Source: Xenopus tropicalis (Eukaryota; Chordata; Amphibia; Anura; Pipidae). From it: a stretch of 64,000 nucleotides of DNA. This document shows, in pieces, positions 34,225 through 45,624 of the stretch (the stretch's first letter is position 1; the number at the start of each line of letters is the position of its first letter). The position numbers and the translations under genes were made by a program. The notes beneath the pieces are model-generated. The model searched no databases. It saw nothing but the letters and a program-made list of their open reading frames with translations, and was not told the DNA's origin. The DNA lies in assembly GCF_000004195.4 (NCBI RefSeq), contig NC_030683.2, forward strand, positions 79,818,910-79,882,909, read 5' to 3'.

Positions 34225-35805
34225 CAGTGTCAGGACACACAGCACCTATCCTACCACCTTATTTGCTTAAAATGGGCTCTATGGTACATACTTGGGACTC
34301 ACTCAAGCACAAATACAAATTAATATCAGAACACTCACTAATGACTCCTATAACCAATAATCCCGAATTCCCACCCGGATTACACAAAGACTATTTCATG
34401 GCCTGGCAGCACGAGACAGTATCACAAAATTTTCATTTATGCCCCAAGGCTTCTTTACCTCGTTGGGAACAATTACAAAATACATTCACCTTGCCGAATT
34501 CGGAATACTTTAAATATCATCAATTAGCAAGCTTCATCTCACCTATCCTTAAAGGCGCCACTGGGGATCAATTATACACCAGTTTTGAAAATCTCTGTCG
34601 AAAAAATCATCTCCCCCATGCAGCATCTCTTTCGTGTACCAAATTTTGCTAGCACTAAAAACTTCTCTCTCTCCCAGGCTACCACATTTTGCAAAATGGG
34701 AAAAAGAGTTAAATAAGCACTTTACAGAACAAGAAATGGAAGGAATAACACTGAAATCATTTACCGGACAAAGGAGCTGTAGAATCCTGGAAAATAACTA
34801 CAAAATTATAACGGGATGGTATCACACTCCAGTCAAACTTCCCGGGAACACCGGACAACTGCTGGCGGTACGGGGCGACACCAGGCACTCTTTTACACAT
34901 CCTATGGGACTGTGCAGAGATCCAAAAATATTGGACTGAAATACTACAGATCTGTAACGTTACACTACAACTGGACATAACCGCAGACCCAGCAACAGTC
35001 CTGCTGCATCACAATACCCAACCGGTCTCGCTATACAAGAAATCACTCTCTCAATATGCACTTAACGCAGCTAAACTATTAATTCCCCGGAAATGGAAAT
35101 CTTCCACATTACCCACCATCACAGAATGGATTCAAGAACTGGAGGATATTCGTAAATTTGTGGAAATACATACAGACTCATATAAATCCAAACAAAATCA
35201 CTGGGCCACCTGGCGGCCTTGGCGAACATATCTAGAAACAAAGATATCCAATTCAACTAACTAGGTAGACCTTGATGAGTAGCAATCTGGGAGTTGTGGA
35301 CTCTGCCAAACCAAACTATCTCTGTAAAGTTTACAGAAAGCAAGAATAACTGTGCTGACATATCGATCTCAAAGCTTTGCCCATACTGAAACTATAATAA
35401 ACCATAGGCCACTGACCACTAACAGCTCTCTATGCCCAAACATTCTCTCCGCCTGGAACTTTCCCCCCTCTCCCTCCCTAACTATCAAAATTCAATCCAA
35501 TAATGGAAAGCTCTCTGACAGTGGACAGCTTTTACAGTCACTTTATCATTTGTTATGTCTTTTTTATGAAATAATATGCTTAATATATACTAGATGTGCT
35601 ACATTATGAAAACATTCTGTAACAATATACCTCACGAATTTCTGAATGTTATATGTATTGCACTATTGTGATATTATGCATACATTGGATTGCTATAAAA
35701 CCCAATAAAAATTTAAAAAAAAAAAAAAAAATGGGCTCTATGGCAGATGGCCTTTGTGTAATTTAGACCATTCTGGAAAAAAGGTTTCTGCTTGCGTAAA
35801 AACAA
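34225..35805 (-). mobile_element. MITE family A split by an L1 insertion
   Basis: The left part ends ttatttgcttaaaatgggctctatgg (34259-34284) and the right part resumes cagatggcctttgtgtaatt (35744 on), then attctggaaaaaaggtttct. Together they follow the family A order seen at 14222-14310. The left terminus is poorly preserved. Confidence 0.6.
34285..35727 (+). pseudogene. 5'-truncated L1/Tx1-type LINE with 16-bp target duplication
   Basis: The insert lies between two exact copies of aaaatgggctctatgg, at 34269-34284 and 35728-35743, and ends in a run of about 15 A just after aataaaaattt. It encodes the last part of an L1-type ORF2 in three frame segments. The first (to about 34640) reads HTWDSLKHKYKLISEH then PEFPPGLHKDYFMAWQ. 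The second has GITLKSFTGQRSCRI. The third includes LLHHNTQPVSLYKKSLSQYA and ends HWATWRPWRTYL with a stop at 35262. About 465 bases of 3' untranslated region follow. At least two frameshifts make it inactive, and the reverse transcriptase core is absent. The first ~23 codons of the open frame beginning at 34215 are target DNA, not LINE. Confidence 0.88.
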
Positions 35806-36738
35806 ACCAATTGAAAAGGCTCATGATCCCTGGCTGTGTTGTACAGCACTGCAAGATATATAGGCACTTTATGAATAGACCATAATAATACTCTATCTAG
35901 CTCTCTATATGAAGCAGACTTTTAACCTTGGGAGCCAAAATAGTATATTGAACTATGCAGGGATGCATTTGGAATCATTACACAGCTCTGGGAGAAAATC
36001 CAACAAGGGCTTTTTTGATTCCCATCACAATCAGTAATTAACACCATCAGACTCACAAATGAGTCCACTGGCAGAGCAAACACACATGTACATCTATAGA
36101 CTCTGCTGAGCTGACAACCACAATAAGGGATGAGCAAATTTTTTTGGCTGGTAAAGTTTTGCCATGTATTAAAGAGGAAAAAGAATACAGGGTTTTAAGG
36201 CAGACAGAAACACAGAAAAAGCCCAGACGCCATTGTTATGCAACCCGTGCCTTCCAGATGAACCAATCAGAGCACTTTGTATTAGCATAGTGGAAAGGAG
36301 TTTCTATGATAAAGTAGGGCAACGTATTTGCTATTGCAGAGCAAAAAAATGCAATGCAAAGGTGGCCATACACTTTAAGATCTTTTCTCCCTGTATCCAG
36401 GGATGCCACTTTTTTTTTACAGTTTGTCCTATTTGCAGACCTACAGTAACGGCATTTTTTTACACGAGAAGCCTGTCGATTGTGGCAAATTTTGTCACCA
36501 TTTTATACACAGCATAATAAATCTTCCCACTCTGTAAAGGAACAGGAAAAAGAGAACATGTGACCAGCTGCTGGTTCAAACTCAAGGTGACAATATATTA
36601 CAATCTAGAAAGAAAGAAAACATATACACTCATATGGGTGTAACATGCAAGATCCAAGTATAACATTTACACTTGTAGTAGTTCTGTTTGTAGGAGTTTT
36701 TTGCATGCATAATGATATATTTACAGTGTGCAGCCATA
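35806..36738. other. Mostly unique, with two small repeat fragments
   Basis: A family B fragment at about 36126-36170 (gatgagcaaatttttttggc) and a half terminus caaaggtggccatacac at 36357-36374, matching the palindrome at 57003. No gene seen. Confidence 0.5.
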
Positions 36739-36929
36739 CAGGATCGGACTGGGGGGTGAAAAGCCCCCTGGGGCTGCTGCTCTAGGGGCCCCTGCCACCC
36801 GTTAAATATTCTCCCCTGAGCATGCATAAGTGAAAAGTGTCAGGGGAGGACATCGGCGGCCAGGGGAAGTGGCAATAGGGATGGTGTCTAGACCGTCGGG
36901 GCCCACCGGGTTTTTTCAGTCCAGCACTG
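36739..36929. mobile_element. Short hAT element with perfect 8-bp duplication
   Basis: It begins caggatcggactgg and ends ttcagtccagcactg, complementary ends with mismatches. It is flanked by cagccata at 36731-36738 and 36930-36937, an exact 8-bp duplication. It is 191 bp and GC-rich (gggcccaccggg near the right end). It shares ends with the fragment at 11549. Confidence 0.85.
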
Positions 36930-36937
36930 CAGCCATA

Positions 36938-37898
36938 TAACAAGAGTTGCCACCTAGCCAGTATTTAACCAGCCTAGCCAGTAAATCACCAGCTAGGGTC
37001 AGTAACGGTATTACAAATTTACCAGCAATGTTGCTACTGGCAGCTAGCCACCTATGTTCATAAATCGTTCCTAAGTTAAGTGCAAGAGGAAAGCATAATT
37101 GTTGCTTATAATATCATTATTATATATGTATATCATTATAATATCCTTACATATATTACCAACATTGGAAATTCCCAAACTGGCTATTTTAGGCCATGCC
37201 CAGACACACCCCAGTTCCACACCCAAAACCTCAACACTTCATGGTAAACTCTGTCTCTTTTGGGCTCTGTAATTTGGAACTGTCTAAATTGGGGTATGAT
37301 AAGGAATCTGGTGGATATAGGCTCATTTACTGCCTCTGAGCCAGTGCAGTTTCCCTACAGAAATCAATTAAAGGTTAAAGATAATAGTGAAAAGAGTTTG
37401 AGAATACGTCCCTAAAGAAAGAGAATGCACAGCTTGAAATTTCCCTCTGCTAAACTGTAGCAAGCTCTCTTTTCAACCTTTAATACATTTAGCAGTTAGT
37501 GTTTATTATATATACTGTTTCACACTGTACTTTGGAACAGGTGATATTTGATATCAGATGGTTTATGTGGTTATTAAATATTATGTGTACTATGCCTCAC
37601 TGTTGTCCCCATGGGCTTTATTTACATCTAATGGATTGTGTGCTTTTATTGTGTATCCTGCTTCTCTAATAAGAGTGGATGTTTGTTTTGAATATTGTGA
37701 TTTATGTTTTAATACACATATGATGCTTCCCTTGAGCTTTAATGCAATAGTTAATGGACACTGTGTTTATCATATGTAATGTGACGAATTAGGGCTCATT
37801 GGAATTAAAGCATCCACATGGAGACAAAAAGTACCATTTCAATGACTAATGTAAAAAGTACCATTTCAATGTAATGCAAATGCCCTTAAAATGCTTAG
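36938..37898. other. No gene seen
   Basis: Unique AT-rich sequence. Confidence 0.5.
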
Positions 37899-38157
37899 GA
37901 TGTTGTAGTAACATGGCGTCATTTACTATACTGGCGCATTAGTCTGCAACAAATAGAGTTGCTCTGCTCCCCTGCATCTGGCCAGAAAAGGCAAAGCTGT
38001 GCAGCAACGTTGATGGAAGCAGCTGGTTCCTTAGCCCTGATTGCCAAACAGGAGCATGCACAGAGGAAGCTGATCTGTTTCTTGCTTGATCTCCAGCAGA
38101 CAGCCATGGAAGCCATAGAACCAAACCTGCTGCATAGCTCTGCACGATCTGTTCAGG
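37899..38157 (+). CDS. Candidate coding exon, up to 86 codons, unknown protein
   Basis: Open from the codon after TAG 37896-37898 to a cag/gtatgg donor at 38157/38158. The 3' splice site could be at 37898 (atgcttag), 37908 (tgttgtag) or 37942 (gcgcattag), and none has a strong pyrimidine tract. The translation is well balanced and helix-like. It includes TWRHLLYWRISLQQIELL, then SPASGQKRQSCAATLMEAAG, then IAKQEHAQRKLICFLLDLQQ and TAMEAIEPNLLHSSARSVQ. Codon choice and higher GC than the flanks support coding. I do not recognise the family. It has no membrane or catalytic motif and could be coiled-coil or all-helical. It ends in phase 0. The strand agrees with the candidates at 14404 and 14678, more than 23 kb upstream. 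Confidence 0.5.
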
Positions 38158-38324
38158 TATGGGGGAGCAGAGTTATTCTGAGGTGTCTGTTTGGTGCAGT
38201 CAAAGATAGGGGTGTGCAGGGATCTTATTATTAAATTATGGGTTAACTTCTGTTTTAACTTGAACTTTAATACCTATGAAACCAGCGAGAAATCACACAG
38301 TAACAAATGAACTGTATGCCTATT

Positions 38325-38979
38325 ACTGGTATAGGACCTATGGTCCAAAATGCTTAGGGGTTTTCCATAATTTGGATCACAATACCTTAACCCTGCTAAA
38401 AAAACAAACAAACATATAAACACAAAAACCCAACAGTATTGTTTTGCCAAGAATAGTGATGAGTGAATCTGTCCCGTTTCGCTACACCAAAAAATTAGCG
38501 AAACTAAAGAAAAATTTGCAAAGCAGCTAAAAATTTGCGAAATGCAAGTTTCGTGAGACTTTTTTGCTGAACATGACATTTTTTGCTGTGACCGTGACTA
38601 ATTTTGACGCAGCCACACCTGATTTGACACGGCCATGCCTATTTTGACGTGACGACACCCATTGTGCTGCAACCGCGCCCAGTTGAACATGGTCGCCCCA
38701 ATTTTGATGTGATCACACCCATTTTGCCACATTCGCGCCTATTTTGATGCAACCACGATTTTGACACACAACAATTTCTTCCTGGCAAATAATTTGCCAA
38801 TGGCGACATGTGGAAATCCATGCCTGGCAAAAAAATTTGCTCATCACTATCCACGAATATGGATTCATGCAATTTAGATAGGATTAAGTACAAGGTACTG
38901 TTTAAATATTATAGAGAAAAAGGAAATAATTCCGAGGGTTCTGGATAATGGGCTTCCAGACAAGGGATCCCTTACCTGT
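38325..38979 (-). mobile_element. MITE family A split by a family B element
   Basis: The left part reads ggtataggacctatgg, ttaggggttttccataattt and aaaacccaacagtattg. The right part resumes with taagtacaaggtactgttta and ends ttctggataatgggcttcca and cttacctg. The family A order is complete once the 396-base insert 38454-38849 is removed. Confidence 0.75.
38454..38849 (+). mobile_element. MITE family B, full-length copy nested in family A
   Basis: It begins tagtgatgagtgaatctgtc and ends atttgctcatcacta, complementary ends. The interior is a degenerate run of (c)atttt-ga-cgc-ac-c words. The flanks gccaagaa and tccacgaa agree at six of eight positions, a possible decayed 8-bp duplication that would suggest the hAT superfamily. 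Confidence 0.75.
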
Positions 38980-39022
38980 ATATATTATGTAACTTGCCTT
39001 TGTAAAGTGTCTGCAGAAACCA

Positions 39023-39417
39023 TTTTAACTTTGAATTATTTTTTAGTAAAATGTAGAGAGTCATACAATATGCAGTATTTTTTTATTTGTGGTTATTGAG
39101 TTATTTAACCTTGTATTCGGCTATCTGGTTGCTAGAATGAACAATACCCTAGCAACCATGATTGATTTAAATGAAAGGCTGGAATAAATAGGAGAGGCGG
39201 TGAATAGAAAAAAGTTGCAATAACAATAAAACTAAAGCCTAACAGAGCATTTGTATTTGAGGCTGCCAGGGTCAGTGACCCCCAGTTGAACACTGGAAAG
39301 AGTCAGAAGTAGAATGCAACTAATTAAAAAACTATAAAAAAGAAAAAATGCAGGCCAATTGCAAAGCCAATTTATAACATACTAAATGGTTGACATAATG
39401 GTGAACCACCACTTTAA
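39023..39417 (-). mobile_element. T2-type MITE
   Basis: It reads in reverse orientation the order seen at 8930-9327, with ctatctggttgctagaatg and accctagcaaccatg, ggtcagtgacccccag and the end ggtgaaccaccactttaa. Confidence 0.75.
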
Positions 39418-39626
39418 TAAAATACACTGAAGTAAAACATATTCTTTAAAGAAGCACACATAAAGGAATAGTTTGATTTTAATACAAATATTTTTTTTCA
39501 TGTATTAACATTTCTTGGGTGATGTAGTTGCTATAAAGATTTAAAGTTTTTCATTCAATAGCTTCAGAGTTTAGAAAAGTGATTGACCAATGACCCTTTG
39601 TTTTACTAATAATTCATTTATTGCAG

Positions 39627-39700
39627 GTTACATACATTTTCAAAAATGAGGGGTTTGCTTACATGTTTATAACCATAATGTTACTAAGCCATAATACAAG
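39627..39700 (+). CDS. Weak candidate exon, 74 bases
   Basis: A good 3' splice site (ttgttttactaataattcatttattgcag) and a good 5' splice site (caag/gtaagc) bound it. Only the frame from its first base is open: VTYIFKNEGFAYMFITIMLL then SHNTR. That phase would follow directly from the candidate exon ending at 38157. The composition is hydrophobic and not distinctive, so this may be a chance pair of splice-like signals. Confidence 0.25.
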
Positions 39701-39749
39701 GTAAGCCCCATATGTTGGTTATAACTATCTACATATGATCATATTTTTC

Positions 39750-40314
39750 ACCATGCTGCTTAGCGAAGCATTAATATCAATGGGCATTCCTCCCTGTGAT
39801 GTAGCTCCAGTCAGTGCATAGCCCGACTAAGCCATGATATCACTGGAACTTACCCAGTTACGACATGATCACCACAGTCAAGGTGGCAAGCCAGAACTGG
39901 CTCTGCGCTGCACCATACAAGACACAAAGGCTGAAATCAGAAATAGGTTTAAAGGCCCTCTGACACCTATGGATGCTGTCTGTTCATTTAGTTGACTTTG
40001 CTGATGCAAGGTTCTTCTGCTGTTTAAAAGTACTAGCTGTTATTGATCCTTCTATTGATCTGGTATTGACTTATGGCCTGTTCATAACTCTGCCTTGTAT
40101 ACTGCCTTCCCTGACCTTTTGGCTGGACCTTGACTTTGAGCTTGTTTAAACACATCTGTAACTTGCCATGAATATTTGACTCTGACAGCCAGTGCCTTCC
40201 TTCTTAACCTGCCTGTGCAAGTAATAAAGTGTGATTTGTCTTTACTAGTTCACTATGCATTCCAGTTCCAGTTCCTGCATCTAAACTCCTGAATCGAGCT
40301 AGAGGCCTCTGACA
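39750..40314 (+). mobile_element. Probable LTR remnant with poly(A) signal
   Basis: A block of higher complexity than its surroundings with aataaa at 40223-40228, followed about 80 bases later by cctctgaca, a CA end. Words such as cttccctgaccttttggctg and ctttactagttcactatgca are of a kind I associate with frog LTRs. The left border and target duplication were not found. Confidence 0.4.
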
Positions 40315-40332
40315 CTCTGCTACTGCAGATTC

Positions 40333-40575
40333 TTAAGGTCCCCATACACAGGCCAATAGTAGCTGCCGATATCGGTCCCTTGGATCAATTCGGCAGCTAA
40401 TCGGCCTATGTATGGGCACTTCCAATGAGCCTGCCCGACCAATATCTGGCCTGAAATCGGCCAGATCTCGATCGGGCAGGTTAGAAAATCTAGTCGGATC
40501 GGGGACCGCATCGGCTCGTTGATGTCGTGTGATGTCGCCAAGCGAGCGGATCTTATGGTGTATGGGGACCTTTAT
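40333..40575. mobile_element. T2-like palindromic element, CpG-rich
   Basis: It starts ttaaggtccccatacac and ends ggtgtatggggaccttta. The interior carries gccgatatcgg, cagatctcgatcgggcagg and other self-complementary CpG words. It is related in design to 57003-57352 but different in sequence. Minus-strand open frames here are shadows. Confidence 0.75.
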
Positions 40576-43500
40576 AGGCAAGATATCTCCAAGACCAACA
40601 ACCATTTTTAAGTGCATAAGATCACTAGTAAAAGGATGGTGCTACAACCAAATGTAAGTTTGGTATGGTCCCCTCCTTCTCAAATGGTGCTTCTGTGCTC
40701 TGCTGGGAATCTAGGAGAGACTGGATAGGAATTTATGCCAGACTGCAATCTGCCTTTATTTTTTAACTGGACTAAACACTACTACCAATAGATGGGTATG
40801 TATTTCATATAGTTATGAATTTAGAAAACTGTATTAAGATGCATTTGTTTCTTTGTTCGCCTGTAAATATCTCAGTGAAAATAAATCTCCAAATAACTAA
40901 TTAAGCACATGCCTTACCCTTCACAACAAATTCATAAACTTCTCTTGTGAATGTTCTTCATGATTTGGTATCAATTAACCTATTGCTATGGTCTAACTAC
41001 TAAATAAAAATTCTCCTAAGAATGGCACAACCCACAAATGAACATACATATCTACAATCATACAAATTTACAATAATAAAATGAATCTGGCATGATAATT
41101 GTGCTTTTCAAAGTCCCATGTTATCAACTACTATACCTGCATATTAAATCAGCGTGAATTACAGCAACGGTAGAAACCATTGTTTAATACCAGATGTGAG
41201 AGAAGCAGACATTCCACAATACATACAGTATTTCAGAAGAGAGACGTGTGTTTTGTGTGCTCAGAGATTATTTGTACAACTTTAAACAAAACTATTTAAA
41301 AAAAAAAATTAAAATAGAGTCCCCAGGAATAGGCTAGCATACTAAAACAGGTAGCCAAGAATAGTAACATTTTTAGAGCAGTACCTTAGAGAGCAAAGGC
41401 ATAAAGCCTTATATTACCACCCATTCCAATCCCCACCATTTCAGGCAAAGCACAGCAACATCTCGAGGTGATGACAGTATGGATACCTTAACTTTTAACT
41501 TATTTGTAAACACAAATGTAACATTGTCAGTAGAGAACCATCTGTAACCATAAAGTACCATATTTGTTGATACCACACACACTGTTACTAGAAACCTCTG
41601 TTTCATTTTTAGAAGTTCTTTTACATATTTTCCAATGAAACACCTCCATGCAAACCTCTTTGTTGTTATTTGCCCATCAAACTATTTCTGTCTACTGCAC
41701 ACTTCCACTTATTTCTCCCTTTCTTTCTATCCTGGTGTTTTGAAAACCAATGGGATGGGTTAACTCAACCTGACTTCTGTGAGGATTGGGGGTTGATTTA
41801 TAAGCTATCCAGTGTGGTGAATGGGCAATGGAAGTTTCCCAATTGGGTATAATAAGTCAGGTTGATGGCTCCATATCATCTCCTTCAGTTTCTATTTATT
41901 TATCTATGTCCTTAGGAATCAATTTAAATTCTGCTTTACTAAACTAAATGCACATGAGCAATGTGAATTTGCATTGTTAAACTTCATGAAGCATTTAACT
42001 TTCCTTCTAATAGCTCTCACATACTCAAAAACCCAAAAGGTTTCTCCTACATAAAGTAGCAGGTTTCTATATATATGTGTAATTTCTCTAGGCTTCCATG
42101 TTAAAAAGACATTACTCTAAACTTAAATAGTTACAGAGTTGCCACCAGAAAAACTATAGATATGGCTTTTGTGAAAGTTCTAGATTCCAATATGGTACCC
42201 ATGAAAGCATTATATCGTTCAGCAAAGCTGCAATCATACTAGGTACTTTTTATAAGCAAGTCATTGGATCTACCAACAAGATAGCCTCAATTGCCCCTGA
42301 ATACTTTGCAAATCATTGTTATTTATCTTGAAAGATTTTGCTGTTTTAAAGAATTTAAACCATTTGTTAATTCTTGCCTATTGATATTTTTGATTCTCAA
42401 ATAACCTTGCTTTATTCTTTTTTATGCATTACCTCGCTTTTAAAATCTATTTTTAAGTTTCTTTGCTTGAGCTTCAATAGCATCTTTATTATTGCAATTA
42501 CAGCGGATACATACAAATTGACTATTTGCAATACCTCTTATCAGTCACAGCAGATGATCTGCTGCTAATTGAGAATTAGATGCTATAAATCTTCTTTGAA
42601 TTTATATGAAAATCCATGTCTTTTCATTATTAAAAGATCCAAAAAATGTGATCTACTTGTCATTATATGACAGAGTAAGCAAAACATTTTTATTGTTACC
42701 ATTAAGTAACTTAATCCTAAGGGTTTGGTACTAAGCCAAGCTCAGCACACAAGAATTCCCACCACAATCACACATCCCTAAGATAGACACATACACAATA
42801 CAATGGTAAACAAATTACAGAGACTTACAATAAGAGCAAGCATTAAAATGTTTAATAAACCCTTCTCATTCTTCACCTAAGTAACTTCAATAGCATTTTA
42901 TCTATACCAGGTTTTAAGAAATCTTTTGGTGGGGTTTCTATATAATACAACCATTTATACAGCACAACTACTTAAAAAACTACTCTAAAAAAAAAAGCCT
43001 CCACCATCTTTTAGAAATGCTATAATATTATTTTTGGCACTTAATCCTCTACCCTTTTACTTAATAGCCTGATCCCCTTTGAGCCTGCTGTTTCACAGTA
43101 ATGCTTGCCACTTCATTGAGTTCACTGAAAAATGTGAAGTGTGCTGTCGGAGCTGCAGAGCAAGCAATCCAAATAGAAACATAACAACTGCTTAAAAAAA
43201 TCTAAAGAAAAAAATGATGTACAGACCTTGAAGGATTTAGAAACTCGGCCTAAAGACTTAGCAGTCAGCAGTTAAATTAATACTTACAGTTTCTCATCCT
43301 TAGAGGTTCAGTTGGCAAACTGAACGTCACAGCTTGCAATCAACAGGAAAATTCATTCTCAGCTTGAAATGAATTGACTATATTACCCAAGGAGCTGTAC
43401 GGAACTTACTAAAACTAAACTGCACAGTGTGTAATGGTAATACAACTCCCATGCAGGGACTGGGAAAATGCACAGGATGCTACGTTGTGTTGATCAGTGC

Positions 43501-44989
43501 TAGGACCCATGGATCCATAAACTCCCCCTGTCTGTCTGTGCAAAATGCAGTAAGAGGGTTTACACACAATTAAAAAATATTTATAGTAAGGAAAGCACCC
43601 ATGCCTTCTAAAAGTCCTCAAGTTCTCTTTGGCCTGAGCTTTGAGGCAGGTCCACAAAAGAAAATTGAAACCTCAAAACTCAACAACAAGAAGCCAACCT
43701 AGTTTCCAAATGGAGGCTAGGCACTACATATTGTACCCATCTTTTGTATGGTAGTACAAAGCCACAGTATAGAAATCACTCATAGATCTGGTTTTATTGC
43801 TTGAGATTGTGCACACATGATCTGGGACATTTATAAATGGCAGTGGCTTCCATTAAGGGCCAATTTCTTAACCTTGGGTCTCCAGATTCTCCTGGACTTG
43901 AATTCCAAATATGTAAGCCTTCTTGGATAAGTCTGATAGACAAGCACTATCTAGGGTGCCAAGGTCAGGAAGCAGGGCATTATGGGCTTATTAATAGAAC
44001 TGTAGTCAGACCGAATGTCATTAAAGTCAACTGGCTCCAACTGCACAGAAAGATGCATGGGAAAGTATGATTCAACTGACATTAATGATCGTCAGTGTTT
44101 TTTTGACCATGCGTGCATGTGTACACTCCCTATTACTTATTCACCAGACTCGTATCACTATATAAAGAGAAATATTTCTCAATAAATAAGTGTTAATGCT
44201 AGAGTAATAATAGTAATTAGTCAAATCACCACCACCAAAGCTGGCTACAAGGTAGGTAAAGCTGTAGGGGTGAAATAGCCTGTGTAGAGCTAAGGAGCCC
44301 CAAACCCGACCACAATTACCCACTAGCATGGTAGGATTTAGTATAAATATATGGTATGCCTACAAATATATGTTCATTACTACAAGCCCAAGTCTGTGCA
44401 AAAGCTCCAAGGAATTCTGTATGGTATCATGATTTTAATATAATCTAACCCCTGAACATGGGGAATATGCCATTGCTGGCCCACTACAGTGGCATAATAC
44501 AGAGAGTACCAAATTAAAATATTACTTAATATTAAAATACATACATTGTAGTCTCCTAGGAAATATGGTAGGCACTAAACAAAATCACTAAAGTCTGCAA
44601 AATGTCTAATAGAAGATTACAGCCTGCTACTACTTACCTTGATACGTTCTAAACTGCATATTTGTTTGGTTCTGTTGGGAATGGGTGAGAGAATGAAAGG
44701 AATTTTCATGCCAGTCCCCTACCTCCCCCACATACAAAAATATCTAATGTCGGATTGGTCTTTTCTCTTTGTAACATTTTTATCCAGTATTTATCACCCA
44801 TGTATTATTCAAATACTAACCTGAATGCCAAGGCTAATGGTCTGAACCTTCCTAGATCATGTAGGTCTATATATTTAACCGTTTTTATGACTTTTTAAAT
44901 AAAACATTTTTCTCTGGCAGCAACCAACGCACCTTGTCTAACTGGCTGATTTCAGCATGAACCATCAATTTACAATGCACTACAACATT
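40576..44989. other. Long unique stretch, no gene seen
   Basis: About 4.4 kb of AT-rich sequence with no recognised repeat and no exon-like segment. Open frames are short and have biased composition. It would be a good region for checking conserved noncoding elements by alignment. Confidence 0.5.
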
Positions 44990-45215
44990 GTATGTATGTA
45001 TGTATGTGCAACTTTATTTATAAAGCGCCACAAGGGTACAGAGCGCTGTACAATCTTACAGAATACAAAATTACACACAGGGAGGATAAGTGCCATGTGG
45101 TATGAGACACAGTAGGAAGGAGGTCCCTGCCCCGTAGAGCTTACAATCTAAGTGGTTGGGTAACATACAGGCACAAACTGGAAGGTAAGAGTGCACTAGG
45201 TATGGGCATTTGCCC
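44990..45215. repeat. (TATG)n run and dispersed repeat fragment
   Basis: A short (tatg)n run at about 44990-45007 is followed by ttatttataaagcgcca, gcgctgtacaatc and ccccgtagagcttacaatct. This vocabulary is shared by a widespread frog interspersed repeat. Its class is not known to me. Confidence 0.5.
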
Positions 45216-45624
45216 TTAAAGGAACAGTAACACCAAAAAATGAAAGAGCTTTAAAGTAATAAAAATATAATGCACTGTTGCCCTGCACTGGTAAAACTGG
45301 TGTGTTTGCTACAGTAGCACTACTATAATTTATATAATAAGCTGCTGTGTAGCCACGGGAGCAGCCATTCAAGCTGGAAAAAAGGAGTAAAGGCACAGGT
45401 TACATAGCAGATAACAGATAAGTTCTGTAGAATACAATAGTGTTTTATCTGTTATCTGCTATGTGCCTGTGCCTTTTCTCCTTTGAATGGCTGCCTCCAT
45501 GGCTACACAGCAGCTTATTTATATAAATAATAGTAGTCTTTTCTTTTAGCAGTGCAGGGCAGCAGCACATTATATTTTAGTTACTTTTATACACTTTCAT
45601 TTTTTGGTGTTACTGTTCCTTTAA
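45216..45624. mobile_element. T2-type MITE, highly palindromic, copy 1 of 3
   Basis: It starts ttaaaggaacagtaacacc and ends ggtgttactgttcctttaa, with TTAA at 45216-45219 and 45621-45624. The inverted repeats extend through nearly the whole element, with arms such as tagcagataacagataa and ttatctgttatctgcta meeting at the centre near 45425-45455. It matches 59846-60266 and, in reverse, 63613 onward, so this subfamily is probably younger than the other T2 copies here. Confidence 0.9.
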
